A stretch of DNA of 8,596 nt from Betaproteobacteria bacterium (GCA_947468785.1 CANIMS010000054.1:1-8596); one strand, 5' to 3'; numbered from the stretch's first letter, positions 1-7,777 are shown. The notes: generated by a model from the letters alone, not told the origin. Program-made: numbers and translations.

Positions 1-62
1 AATAGTGCGATCACAGCAACTAAGCTGGCTTGAATCCACTTTGAAGAATGATAAAGCTTCAT
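1..62 (-). CDS. skp: Probable periplasmic chaperone Skp/OmpH, first 20 codons only (runs off the left edge)
   Basis: Only the start of this gene is visible. The 20 codons read MKLYHSSKWIQASLVAVIAL, with lysines at positions 2 and 8 followed by a hydrophobic run, which is the beginning of a Sec signal peptide, so an exported protein is expected. An ATG at 62-60 is preceded by the strong Shine-Dalgarno AAGGAAAG (74-67) with good spacing. It lies 18 nt after the bamA stop and should be in the same operon. In proteobacteria the gene after bamA is usually skp (ompH), a trimeric periplasmic chaperone that holds unfolded outer-membrane proteins before BamA inserts them. The identity therefore rests on context and the signal peptide. 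No mature Skp sequence is visible, so another exported protein remains possible. Confidence 0.72.
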   Translation of the reverse strand, partial: MKLYHSSKWIQASLVAVIAL

Positions 63-80
63 AAAACTTTCCTTAAACAA

Positions 81-2429
81 TTAAAACGCCGTACCTATCT
101 GGAACTGCAAACGCTGGACATTATCCGTTGGTAAAGACTTGATCGGAATACCATAGCTGAATTTTAGCGGTCCCAGCGGTGATATCCATGATAAACCTAA
201 GCCATAAGAATAGCGTAAAACCAGGTTGATATTCTCGCCATAGACGTTACCGCCATCCACGAACCCAAATACCCTAAGGGTCTTATCGGCGCCAGAGCCA
301 GGAACAGGTACCGTATATTCAATGTTAGATACGATTTTGGACTGACCGCCTGTAGGCTGATTGGTGCCGGTATTAGGGTTATAGAAGGTAGGACCTAGGG
401 ATCCTGGAGCATATCCCCGTACCGAGCCAATACCACCAACATAGTAGTTTTTGGTGATTGGGAAGGGGTTATTACCATAAGCCTGGCTGTAACCAACCTC
501 TCCATTAAAGGACAGAATGTTCCCCTTGGAGAAGGAATGGTACTTTTGGTACTGACCATATACACGATAGAAGGTCATATTTCCCGCAGGAGTACCGACT
601 TCACCCGATAGCTGCTGCAAAGATCCGCTAGATGGAATCAAAGAACTATCACGCCCATCCCGTGACCAACCCACCGTCACTGGAATGTTGTAAGTCGTTA
701 ATGTAGCCGGGTAACCTGGGGGCGCAATACCGTAACTTTCTGCATAAGTTAGATAAGGTTGCGGAGTACTAGAAGAGGTAGTGATCCTATAGAACTCTAG
801 GCCGGTTCCAAAAAATACTCGATCAACCTCGCTATAAGGAACACCAAACTTCAGGTTAGAACCCAGGGACTTAATCTGGTAATTAGGATCACCCGTGTAA
901 TACAAAGGCTTGGATGAACGATAGTACAGATCGGTATAGCGACTGATGCCCTCTTCAGTGAAATAAGGGTCATATTGAGAGAGCGCTAGATTCTGGTTGA
1001 TCTTACCCATAGAGGCATTCAAACCAATTGCAGTTCCTGTACCAAAAGCATTGTCTTGATTAATACCTGCAGACAGAATTAATTTTTCTGTTGAAGAAAA
1101 ACCAGCGCCGACCGTGACGGATCCCGTTGGTTTTTCAGAAACCTTTACATTCACGTCCACCTGATCAGAGGATCCTGGAACATCCTCAGTAGTAATGTCC
1201 GTCTCAGTAAAGTAGCCCATACGACCTAAGCGTTTTTTGGAGAGATCAATCTTCTCGCCATCAAACCAAGAGCTTTCAAACTGGCGGACCTCACGACGAA
1301 TTACCATATCGCGCGTTTTGGAATTACCTGTGACATTCACTTGGCGAACATAAATACGACGGCCAGGATCGACAACTAATGTCAAATCCACCTCACTAAG
1401 ATCACGTCTAATATCTGGTTGCGGATTGATGGTCGCAAAAGCATAACCATAGGATCCAAGGATCTCGGCAATGGCTTTAGTACTCTCGGTCAACTTGGCG
1501 GAAGAGAAGGTATCGCCTGGTTTAAGGGTGATTAACTGCATCAACTCGTTTTCTTTACCCAATAAATCTCCGGCAAGACGAACATCTTTAACGGTAAATT
1601 TATTGCCCTCACGAATGCTAATCGTTAAGTAAATACCTCTTTTATCGGGAGTAATAGATACCTGAGTAGACTCAATAACGAACTCAAGATAACCACGATT
1701 CAAATAGAAAGAGCGAATATTTTCTAGGTCAGCAGTTAATTTTTGTTTTGAATATAAATTATCTTTGCTGTACCAAGATAGCCAACCGCCAGTCTTTAAT
1801 TGCATCTCTCCTCTGAGAGTTCCTTCACTAAAGACGCTATTGCCGATGAAATTGATTTCTTGAATCTTTGCAACAGGGCCTTCATCGATATTGAAGTAGA
1901 TGGCAACCTGATTACGTTCGACTGGGGTAACCGTCGCTACAACCTCAGCAGCGTACATGCCCTTACCGACATACTGACGCTTTAATTCTTGTTCGGCCTT
2001 ATCAATCAAAGCCTTGTCATAAAAACGGGCCTCTGCAACTCCAACAGCCTTCAGAGATTTACGAACCACCTCTTGATCAAATTCCTTCATACCCGTAAAT
2101 TCAATACGAGAGATTGTTGGGCGCTCCTCAACAATGATAATTAATACATTGCCCTGCGCTTGAATCTGTACGTCTCTGAAAAAACCGGTGCTATATAAGG
2201 CCTTAATCGCTTCAGCACCTTTTTCATTGGTAAAGGTATCGCCGACTTGTACAGGCAGGTAACTAAAAACCGTACCAGGCTCTACGCGCTGCAGACCCTC
2301 AATGCGAATATCTTTGATTACAAAAGAATCTGCTGCTTGAGCATTCAAACTCATACCAGCAGCGACAACTAAAAGTAGTTGAACCAAAAATCGGGCAAAA
2401 GTAGGAAGGGGTGAAGTCAAAAAATTCAA
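81..2429 (-). CDS. bamA: BamA, outer-membrane beta-barrel assembly factor (Omp85 family)
   Basis: Central subunit of the BAM complex, which folds and inserts beta-barrel proteins into the outer membrane. The 782-residue product (E. coli 810) starts with a signal peptide: Arg13, a hydrophobic stretch at about 14-28, and a probable cleavage after AQA at 30-32. Five POTRA domains follow at roughly 36-104, 105-185, 188-275, 278-355 and 358-434; the fifth carries the RMGYF segment. The C-terminal barrel spans about 440-782, with the conserved VRGY of the Omp85 loop 6 at 670-673. The chain ends in phenylalanine (QIGTAF), as expected of a barrel signal. The start is odd: the most upstream possible start is TTG at 2429-2427, only 2 nt after the rseP stop, with no Shine-Dalgarno. 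An in-frame TGA lies at 2453-2451 and no ATG intervenes. A second TTG three codons downstream is the main alternative and would keep the signal peptide. Function is certain; the exact start is not. Confidence 0.97.
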   Translation of the reverse strand: MNFLTSPLPTFARFLVQLLLVVAAGMSLNAQAADSFVIKDIRIEGLQRVEPGTVFSYLPVQVGDTFTNEKGAEAIKALYSTGFFRDVQIQAQGNVLIIIVEERPTISRIEFTGMKEFDQEVVRKSLKAVGVAEARFYDKALIDKAEQELKRQYVGKGMYAAEVVATVTPVERNQVAIYFNIDEGPVAKIQEINFIGNSVFSEGTLRGEMQLKTGGWLSWYSKDNLYSKQKLTADLENIRSFYLNRGYLEFVIESTQVSITPDKRGIYLTISIREGNKFTVKDVRLAGDLLGKENELMQLITLKPGDTFSSAKLTESTKAIAEILGSYGYAFATINPQPDIRRDLSEVDLTLVVDPGRRIYVRQVNVTGNSKTRDMVIRREVRQFESSWFDGEKIDLSKKRLGRMGYFTETDITTEDVPGSSDQVDVNVKVSEKPTGSVTVGAGFSSTEKLILSAGINQDNAFGTGTAIGLNASMGKINQNLALSQYDPYFTEEGISRYTDLYYRSSKPLYYTGDPNYQIKSLGSNLKFGVPYSEVDRVFFGTGLEFYRITTSSSTPQPYLTYAESYGIAPPGYPATLTTYNIPVTVGWSRDGRDSSLIPSSGSLQQLSGEVGTPAGNMTFYRVYGQYQKYHSFSKGNILSFNGEVGYSQAYGNNPFPITKNYYVGGIGSVRGYAPGSLGPTFYNPNTGTNQPTGGQSKIVSNIEYTVPVPGSGADKTLRVFGFVDGGNVYGENINLVLRYSYGLGLSWISPLGPLKFSYGIPIKSLPTDNVQRLQFQIGTAF

Positions 2430-2431
2430 GA

Positions 2432-3556
2432 TTAAAAATAGCGTTGCAAATCATTAAATAGGGCTAGAAGCGAGAGGGAAATCAGCAAAAGAAAGCCCAG
2501 TCTTTGGAACTGCTCTTGCAGGGAAATCGAAATTCGCTTACCAGCTAGTAACTCCCATGCATCATACAGGAGCTGACCCCCATCCAGCATAGGAAAAGGG
2601 AGTAAGTTGAGGAGGCCAATGCTAATACTGATGAGTGCCAAAAAAGCAAAAAAAGGTTGCCAGCCTACCTGAGCAGACTTCCCAGCCATATCAGCAATAC
2701 TCAGTGGTCCTCCAAGTTGTTTGATAGAGGTATTTCCAGTAAAAATACCGGCCATTAGCCTTACAGAAACCTTGGTGATCAACCAGACTCGGCGGCTGGC
2801 ATAAGCGAGTGCCTCAATTGGCCCCAATTGCAGCTCCTGCCAAGTCGAAGGAGAGCTAATCATTGGTCTAATTCCCAAGGCCAGCATTGCATCTGAATCG
2901 GGAGATATTTGCGGTAAATCTTGTGCAGGAAAAGCCTTGGAATAAATTCCGCCATTAGCACTTTGCATCTCCAAGACAAAACCTTGATGAGCCGTTACAG
3001 AATTTAATAAGTCCCAGCGTAAAGCATTCCAACTTGGAATGGGGTCAAACTCTCCTAAGCGGATGACACTATCATCGCCTGATAAATCTTGCCAACCTAC
3101 TACCCTATCACCCTTTGATATGCCAAATTTAGCTGCAAGAGATTGCTCAGGTGGAGCATCCAAAACAGCAGGTAACTGAGGAACTCCCGAGACATAAATG
3201 ACAGCAAACAGAATTACTGCCAGTAAGAAATTAGCAAAGGGTCCGGCTGCCACAATAAAGGATCGTTGCCATAATTTTTTATTATCAAAAGCATGTGCTT
3301 CTTCTTGGGGAGTAATTACCTGTTCGCGATCACGGCCATCCAATAATTTGACGTAACCACCCAAGGGGATCGCTGCTAATACCCACTCGGTTTGATTACT
3401 AGCTCGATAGGTAAAAAGTGGCCTACCAAATCCAACCGCGAATCTCAAAACTCGAACGCCGCAAATCCGCGCAGCCAAAAAATGACCGAACTCGTGAAAG
3501 CTCACCAGCACCCCAATGGTGACTAAAAAAGCGGCAAGAGTAATTAAGGCTTGCAA
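2432..3556 (-). CDS. rseP: RseP, site-2 intramembrane zinc metalloprotease (short, apparently single-PDZ form)
   Basis: Inner-membrane site-2 protease. In E. coli RseP cuts the anti-sigma factor RseA after DegS, releasing sigma-E, and also clears remnant signal peptides. The zinc motif HEFGH is at residues 21-25 inside the first membrane helix, and the third ligand is in NLLPFPMLDG at 317-326 (Asp325). Further helices lie at about 103-125, 295-320 and 350-372, giving the usual four-helix plan. The protein has 374 residues, against 450 in E. coli with two PDZ domains. The stretch between helix 2 and the LDG motif aligns by eye with E. coli PDZ1, including IPSWNAL and LGIRP at 227-231, and then goes straight to the pre-helix region, so a second PDZ seems absent. 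The start is TTG (3556-3554) with Shine-Dalgarno GAGGAA (3568-3563), 8 nt from GAGG. The gene lies 29 nt after dxr, and its stop is 2 nt before the bamA start. Confidence 0.96.
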   Translation of the reverse strand: MQALITLAAFLVTIGVLVSFHEFGHFLAARICGVRVLRFAVGFGRPLFTYRASNQTEWVLAAIPLGGYVKLLDGRDREQVITPQEEAHAFDNKKLWQRSFIVAAGPFANFLLAVILFAVIYVSGVPQLPAVLDAPPEQSLAAKFGISKGDRVVGWQDLSGDDSVIRLGEFDPIPSWNALRWDLLNSVTAHQGFVLEMQSANGGIYSKAFPAQDLPQISPDSDAMLALGIRPMISSPSTWQELQLGPIEALAYASRRVWLITKVSVRLMAGIFTGNTSIKQLGGPLSIADMAGKSAQVGWQPFFAFLALISISIGLLNLLPFPMLDGGQLLYDAWELLAGKRISISLQEQFQRLGFLLLISLSLLALFNDLQRYF

Positions 3557-3562
3557 ATAAAA

Positions 3563-3568
3563 TTCCTC
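3563..3568 (-). promoter_or_regulatory. Ribosome binding site that fixes the TTG start of rseP
   Basis: GAGGAA on the minus strand lies 8 nt (counted from GAGG) before the TTG at 3556-3554. No in-frame ATG or GTG lies between it and the first membrane helix, so this site supports TTG as the real start. Starting later would remove part of helix 1, which carries the zinc-binding HEFGH. Confidence 0.8.
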
Positions 3569-3585
3569 GGTAGCTTCAACAGATA

Positions 3586-4764
3586 CTAAATCGCACTGAT
3601 ATGGTCGCGGGCCACTCTTCTTGCTTGTGCATCGATATCTAAAATGACTTCAAGAGAATCGACTGGCCCAGATTGAATGGCGTTCAATGTTTTTTCGACC
3701 ACTTTAGGTATATCTAAATAAGACATTCCCTCGTCCAAGAATGCAGCAACTGCAATCTCATTCGCAGCATTTAGAACGGTTGGCGCTATTCCACCGGTCT
3801 TGGCTGCTGAAAAAGCAAGGGCTAGGCAAGGAAAGCGGCCTAAATCAGGTTCACTAAAACTTAAGTCAGCCAATTTAGCCAAATTGAGTGGAGCCACTCC
3901 AGCCTCTATCCTGTCGGGCCATGCCAGTCCATATGCAATGGGTGTACGCATATCAGGCTGACCCAATTGCGCAATGACAGATCCATCGACATAGCGCACC
4001 ATTGAATGAACTACGCTTTGCGGATGAATGAAAACCTTAATTTTTTCTAAGGGCAGGCCAAACAACCAAAAAGCCTCGATTACCTCAAGACCCTTGTTCA
4101 TCATCGTTGCAGAATCTACTGAGATTTTTCTACCCATTACCCAATTAGGATGAGCACAGGCTTGCGCCGGAGTGATCGCAGTGAGTTGCTCAAGGGGTGT
4201 ATCTCTAAATGGTCCACCAGAAGCAGTGAGCCACAATTCTTCTACCCCTAAAGCAGGTTTGGGCGACTTAGTAAACTGAGGCGGAAGACACTGGAAGATG
4301 GCATTGTGTTCACTATCAATTGGCAGAAGCTCCCCGCCACCAGATTTCATGGCCTGCATGAACAAATTGCCAGACATCACTAAAGCTTCTTTATTGGCCA
4401 ACAATACTCTTTTGCCTGCTTTTGCGGCCGCTAAAGTAGGAACCAATCCGGCAGCTCCAACAATGGCAGCCATGACCGTATCGCAAGCAGAATCTGTAAC
4501 CGCAGCTACCAATCCTTCTGGTCCATATAAAACTTGAGTACGAATATTCTTTTCTAACAGTAAAGCTGTCAAACGAGCAGCCCCTTGTGCATCGCCGATA
4601 ACGGCAAGTGCAGGAGAGAACTCGGCACACTGCTCAGCCAAGAGCTCAACCTGCTTGCTAGCAGTCAAAGCAAATACCTTAAAGCGATCTGGATGTGCCC
4701 GAACGACATCTAGGGTATTCACACCAATAGATCCTGTTGATCCAAGAATAGTGATATGCCTCAT
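3586..4764 (-). CDS. dxr: 1-deoxy-D-xylulose 5-phosphate reductoisomerase (Dxr/IspC)
   Basis: Cytosolic enzyme converting 1-deoxy-D-xylulose 5-phosphate with NADPH and a divalent metal to 2-C-methyl-D-erythritol 4-phosphate, the committed step of the MEP isoprenoid pathway. The 392-residue protein has full family length. The NADPH-binding glycine motif GSTGSIG is at 8-14. The metal site is Asp150 and Glu152 (IDSEHNA), numbered as in E. coli, plus Glu227 in SATMMNKGLE, where Asn223 and Lys224 contact substrate phosphate. His205 matches the E. coli flexible-loop histidine (209), and HPQSVVHSM is at 247-255. All catalytic residues I can check are present, so the enzyme should be active and belong to the fosmidomycin-target class. 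ATG start at 4764-4762, 5 nt after the cdsA stop, with only a weak AAGAG upstream, which suggests coupled translation with cdsA. Its product pathway feeds UppS in the same operon. Confidence 0.98.
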   Translation of the reverse strand: MRHITILGSTGSIGVNTLDVVRAHPDRFKVFALTASKQVELLAEQCAEFSPALAVIGDAQGAARLTALLLEKNIRTQVLYGPEGLVAAVTDSACDTVMAAIVGAAGLVPTLAAAKAGKRVLLANKEALVMSGNLFMQAMKSGGGELLPIDSEHNAIFQCLPPQFTKSPKPALGVEELWLTASGGPFRDTPLEQLTAITPAQACAHPNWVMGRKISVDSATMMNKGLEVIEAFWLFGLPLEKIKVFIHPQSVVHSMVRYVDGSVIAQLGQPDMRTPIAYGLAWPDRIEAGVAPLNLAKLADLSFSEPDLGRFPCLALAFSAAKTGGIAPTVLNAANEIAVAAFLDEGMSYLDIPKVVEKTLNAIQSGPVDSLEVILDIDAQARRVARDHISAI

Positions 4765-4769
4765 GACTC

Positions 4770-5597
4770 TTACACTAGCCCCGCAAGTAAAGCTGCAATT
4801 GGCATAGTCGGAATTAATGCATCAACCCGATCAAGTACACCACCATGCCCTGGTAATAAATGACTACTATCTTTTACGCCTGCCATGCGCTTTAACTGTG
4901 ACTCGAATAAATCACCAAAAATACTAAATGCTGTAAGCACTGTCACCATCAAGAACATTGGCACCCACCCAAACCGAATTGCCCAAGCACCAAATAGAGT
5001 CGATTCAAAGGGTAAATAAAATATGCAAAGCAAAGCATACCCATAGCAAAGCAATAGCCCGCCCAAGGCTCCCTCTACTGATTTTCCAGGGCTAATTTGT
5101 GCTGCCAGTTTGCGTTTACCAAATGCTTTCCCAACAAAGTAAGCGCCAATATCGGCAACCCAAACTAAAGCCATCGTACTTAATAAGAATATCAGGCCTA
5201 ATTCCCGTAGAAAAACTAAGGCAAACCAAGTTGCAGGCAATAAAATCAGTCCAAGAACAACATAAAATGGCCGCAACTTATCGAGTGAAGCATTCATGCC
5301 CTTCGCCAAAATAAAAGGGGCTAAGAAAAACCAAAAAATCACTGCTAATAGCAATAAGGCAAATTGCCAGCTAAAGTTTTGTATAGCCAGCAGCAATAAA
5401 ATGATCACCACACAAAATGCCGCATATAGCAAGGCAGATCGGCCTGCTTGCGGATAGAGTAAACGGCTCCATTCCCATGCGGCAGCGGATAGGGCTAGCA
5501 AGAAAAATATCGAAATGTAAATAGCAGGTAGCCAAAATAAGATTGGCAACAAGACTGCCAACAAAATAATGGCAGTGATGATTCGGGTTTTTAACAT
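4770..5597 (-). CDS. cdsA: Phosphatidate cytidylyltransferase (CDP-diacylglycerol synthase)
   Basis: Inner-membrane enzyme that makes CDP-diacylglycerol and pyrophosphate from CTP and phosphatidic acid; the product is the precursor of phosphatidylethanolamine, phosphatidylglycerol and cardiolipin. The 275-residue protein is mostly hydrophobic, with about eight probable membrane helices, and has normal family length. The CDP-diglyceride synthetase signature is complete at 233-259: SQLKR, then KDSSHLLPGHGG, then DRVD, with the metal-binding acidic residues in place. The glycine-rich SVEGALGG segment precedes it. ATG start at 5597-5595, 19 nt after uppS, with no clear Shine-Dalgarno. Its CTP substrate depends on UMP phosphorylation by PyrH, encoded upstream in the same operon. 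Confidence 0.97.
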   Translation of the reverse strand: MLKTRIITAIILLAVLLPILFWLPAIYISIFFLLALSAAAWEWSRLLYPQAGRSALLYAAFCVVIILLLLAIQNFSWQFALLLLAVIFWFFLAPFILAKGMNASLDKLRPFYVVLGLILLPATWFALVFLRELGLIFLLSTMALVWVADIGAYFVGKAFGKRKLAAQISPGKSVEGALGGLLLCYGYALLCIFYLPFESTLFGAWAIRFGWVPMFLMVTVLTAFSIFGDLFESQLKRMAGVKDSSHLLPGHGGVLDRVDALIPTMPIAALLAGLV

Positions 5598-5616
5598 GAA
5601 TTCGCTAGAGGGAAAA

Positions 5617-6390
5617 TCAAACTGCTTCGCTCATCACTTTTGATGCAAGTTGAGCGCTAGTGCAGCCAAAGCGGCGCTCGCGTTGGCTATACCACTCAAA
5701 CGCCTTATGCAATTGGATTTCGTCAAAATCTGGCCATAAAATATCCGTGAAATACAGCTCGGTATAGGCCAACTGCCACAACAAAAAGTTGCTAATTCGC
5801 TGCTCCCCACCAGTACGAATAAATAAATCAGGCTCAGGGGCATAAGCCATCGATAAATGGGGCTGCAATAATTCTTCAGTAACCTGTTCTGGCTGCAAGT
5901 TTGGGTTTGCTACCATGCAGCGACGCATAGCTTGCAAAATATCCCAACGTCCGCCGTAATTGGCTGCAACAGTAAACGTCAAACTCTTACATCCCGCAGT
6001 TTTTTCCTCAGAAAATTGCACCATCTCCTGAATCCCTGAGTCAAAACGACTCAAATCGCCAATGAGACGCAAACAAATATCATTTTCTGCAAGTTTTGAT
6101 ACTTCACCTTTGAGAGATTTCAAAAAGAGCTTCATTAGAAAGCCGACTTCCTCTGGAGGGCGCCGCCAATTTTCTGAACTGAATGCAAAGACCGTTAAAT
6201 ATTCAACGCCCGTACGACGACACTCTTCAACAATTTTACGAACTGCGCCCAAGCCTTCTGCATGCCCTGCTACTCTGGGCATTAATCGCTTGCTAGCCCA
6301 ACGCCCATTGCCATCCATGATGATGGCAACATGTCGCGGTATCGCATTTGCTTGCGGTACGGCGAGGGTTGAACTAATGTGATTGGTCAT
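5617..6390 (-). CDS. uppS: Undecaprenyl diphosphate synthase (cis-prenyltransferase, UPP synthase)
   Basis: Adds eight isopentenyl units in cis to farnesyl diphosphate, giving the C55 undecaprenyl diphosphate that carries peptidoglycan and O-antigen units across the membrane. The 257-residue protein is a typical soluble cis-prenyltransferase. [13 protein letters not shown] at 20-32 contains the catalytic Asp26, at the same number as in E. coli. SSENWRRP follows in the substrate loop. [15 protein letters not shown] near 188-202 holds Arg192, one of the isopentenyl-diphosphate-binding arginines, and [13 protein letters not shown] closes the conserved core. The N-terminal 18 residues before the fold are poorly conserved, as is common. 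ATG start at 6390-6388, 24 nt after frr, without a recognisable Shine-Dalgarno; no better in-frame start precedes the conserved core. Confidence 0.97.
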   Translation of the reverse strand: MTNHISSTLAVPQANAIPRHVAIIMDGNGRWASKRLMPRVAGHAEGLGAVRKIVEECRRTGVEYLTVFAFSSENWRRPPEEVGFLMKLFLKSLKGEVSKLAENDICLRLIGDLSRFDSGIQEMVQFSEEKTAGCKSLTFTVAANYGGRWDILQAMRRCMVANPNLQPEQVTEELLQPHLSMAYAPEPDLFIRTGGEQRISNFLLWQLAYTELYFTDILWPDFDEIQLHKAFEWYSQRERRFGCTSAQLASKVMSEAV

Positions 6391-6414
6391 GAGGGATGGA
6401 GATTGCAGTCCGGT

Positions 6415-6975
6415 TTAAACCGTCATGATCTCTTTTTCTTTTTCTGAAATGATCTTGTCGATTTCAACAACAGCCTTATCAGTCATCTTCTGAATATCAT
6501 CTGTTGCGCGACGCTCCTCATCCTCAGAAATCTCTTTGTCTTTCGTTAAACGCTTGAGGTGTTCATTGGCATCACGGCGCAAGTTACGAACTGCGATCTT
6601 AGACTCTTCTCCCTCGTTTTTAACTACTTTTGTTAATTCACGACGACGCTCTTCAGTCAAAGCGGGCATTGGCACACGAATAACAGTGCCCTGGGATGCT
6701 GGATTTAAACCTAAATCAGAGTCACGAATCGCTTTTTCAATAACCGCAACCATAGTCTTTTCAAATGGTTGCACATTAATCGTACGAGCATCAGCTAATC
6801 CCAAACTAGCTACCTGACTTAAGGGAGTTGGGTTACCGTAATATTCAACTTGAATATGTTCCAAAATTCCTGGGTTAGCTCGCCCAGAACGAATTTTTGC
6901 CAAATTGGCTTTTAACGCATCAAGAGACTTTTGCATCTTTTGATCAGTATTGGTTTTAATTTCTGTTGCAGACAT
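6415..6975 (-). CDS. frr: Ribosome recycling factor (RRF)
   Basis: Works with EF-G to split the post-termination ribosome complex so that subunits can be reused. The product is 186 residues from the chosen start (family about 185). It shows the RRF pattern of a long three-helix bundle interrupted by a small beta domain: [23 protein letters not shown] near the N-terminal helix, the hinge region with INVQPFEK, then a highly charged C-terminal helical half with EERRRELTK and [10 protein letters not shown] chose ATG at 6975-6973 rather than the adjacent TTG at 6978-6976, because the strong AGGAGG (6985-6980) lies only 1 nt from the TTG but 4 nt from the ATG. The gene is 11 nt after pyrH, and the Shine-Dalgarno lies in that gap directly behind the pyrH stop. 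Confidence 0.98.
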   Translation of the reverse strand: MSATEIKTNTDQKMQKSLDALKANLAKIRSGRANPGILEHIQVEYYGNPTPLSQVASLGLADARTINVQPFEKTMVAVIEKAIRDSDLGLNPASQGTVIRVPMPALTEERRRELTKVVKNEGEESKIAVRNLRRDANEHLKRLTKDKEISEDEERRATDDIQKMTDKAVVEIDKIISEKEKEIMTV

Positions 6976-6979
6976 CAAG

Positions 6980-6985
6980 CCTCCT
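6980..6985 (-). promoter_or_regulatory. Strong ribosome binding site of frr
   Basis: A full AGGAGG on the minus strand, starting just after the pyrH TAA (6989-6987). It is the strongest Shine-Dalgarno in the window. Its position favours the ATG at 6975 over the TTG codon directly before it, and it fits the high RRF output a cell needs compared with the membrane enzymes that follow. Confidence 0.85.
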
Positions 6986-6986
6986 A

Positions 6987-7697
6987 TTAAACGTGTACTA
7001 GAGTACCTTCAGGTTCACCCTGCACTACGCGCATCAGAGCGCCAGGCTTGAGTATTGAAAATACTTTGATTGGTAATTTTCGGTCCCGACACAATGCAAA
7101 AGCAGTTGCATCCATGACCTGTAAGTTTTTAATGATGGCTTCATCAAAGGTGATGGTCTTGTATAGAGTAGCAGCTGGATCCTTTACTGGATCCGCACTA
7201 TAGATGCCATCCACCTTCGTGGCCTTCAGCATGACGTCAACACCCATCTCAGCACCACGTAGTGCTGCCGCTGTATCGGTAGTAAAGAATGGGTTACCCG
7301 TACCTGCTGCAAAAATCACAACCTTACCTTCGCTCATTGCGCGAATAGCGCGCGGGCGAATATAGGGCTCTACTACTTGATCCATCCTCAGTGCGGACTG
7401 CACTCGAGCCTCAACACCTTTTTGACGTAATGCATCTTGTAATGCTAAAGAATTCATCATGGTAGCTAACATACCCATGTAATCGGCAGTTGCTCGATCC
7501 ATACCTGCAGCACCACCAGCTACACCACGGAAAATATTTCCGCCACCAATCACAATCGCCAACTCTACCCCGCTACTCACTACCTGAGCAATTTCAGAGA
7601 CCATGGCGTCGATCGTGATCGGATTAATGCCAAAAGCATCTTCACCCATAAGGGCTTCACCAGATAGTTTTAGTAGGACTCGTTTGTAAGCTGGCAT
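6987..7697 (-). CDS. pyrH: Uridylate kinase (UMP kinase)
   Basis: Phosphorylates UMP to UDP with ATP, the step feeding UTP, CTP and UDP-sugar pools. The 236-residue protein belongs to the amino-acid-kinase fold family, typical of bacterial hexameric UMP kinases and unrelated to eukaryotic UMP/CMP kinases. KLSGEAL with Lys10 at the N terminus and GGGNIFRG at 51-58 form the phosphate-binding loops; [17 protein letters not shown] (66-82) contacts [15 protein letters not shown] at 132-143 completes the nucleotide site. In studied relatives the enzyme is activated by GTP and inhibited by UTP; those sites cannot be judged by eye. ATG start at 7697-7695 with a modest GGAA 9 nt upstream. It is the first gene after the tsf terminator and appears to have its own promoter, making it the head of the long operon. 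Confidence 0.98.
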   Translation of the reverse strand: MPAYKRVLLKLSGEALMGEDAFGINPITIDAMVSEIAQVVSSGVELAIVIGGGNIFRGVAGGAAGMDRATADYMGMLATMMNSLALQDALRQKGVEARVQSALRMDQVVEPYIRPRAIRAMSEGKVVIFAAGTGNPFFTTDTAAALRGAEMGVDVMLKATKVDGIYSADPVKDPAATLYKTITFDEAIIKNLQVMDATAFALCRDRKLPIKVFSILKPGALMRVVQGEPEGTLVHV

Positions 7698-7717
7698 ATC
7701 GTATTTTTCCGTAATTT

Positions 7718-7740
7718 GCTAGGCAACTTTATTGCTTAGC
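7718..7740 (-). promoter_or_regulatory. Hairpin in the pyrH 5' leader (function unknown)
   Basis: On the minus strand GCTAAGCAA (7740-7732) can pair with TTGCCTAGC (7726-7718) around the 5-nt loop TAAAG: eight base pairs with one central A-C mismatch. It ends about 20 nt before the pyrH ATG and leaves the weak Shine-Dalgarno (GGAA, 7710-7707) outside the stem. It could stabilise the mRNA 5' end or tune initiation. No T-tract follows it in the direction of transcription, so it is not a terminator. The pairing is seen directly; a role is inference. Confidence 0.45.
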
Positions 7741-7777
7741 TTATTGATCTTTAAGCGCTTTTTAATATCTCCGCCAA

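Noticed and set aside
1798..1823. GGAACT on the minus strand inside bamA as a possible sigma-E -35 element for skp
   Set aside because: No TCAAA/TCTGA-like -10 lies at the right distance, and it is some 1.7 kb from the next gene start. By eye I found no convincing sigma-E promoter anywhere in the window.
1800..1985. Plus-strand open frame inside bamA
   Set aside because: It lies antisense to POTRA-coding sequence, has no Shine-Dalgarno and no recognisable domain. The minus-strand frame is clearly BamA.
4298..4537. Plus-strand open frame inside dxr (and a second minus frame at 4391-4630)
   Set aside because: Both overlap the catalytic part of dxr, which is intact in its own frame; the predicted peptides have no family features.
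6062..6382. Plus-strand 106-codon frame opposite uppS
   Set aside because: Antisense shadow of a conserved gene; its arginine/serine-rich composition is typical of such shadows.
6536..6817. Plus-strand frame opposite frr
   Set aside because: Antisense shadow, without start signals or recognisable sequence.
6976..6978. TTG as the frr start, one codon upstream of the ATG
   Set aside because: It would lie only 1 nt from AGGAGG, too close for normal initiation; the ATG that follows fits better.
7179..7196. Two GGATCC copies 6 nt apart in pyrH, able to form a short hairpin
   Set aside because: They encode part of the conserved ADPVKDP segment, so codon choice explains them; the six-pair stem is weak and internal to the gene.
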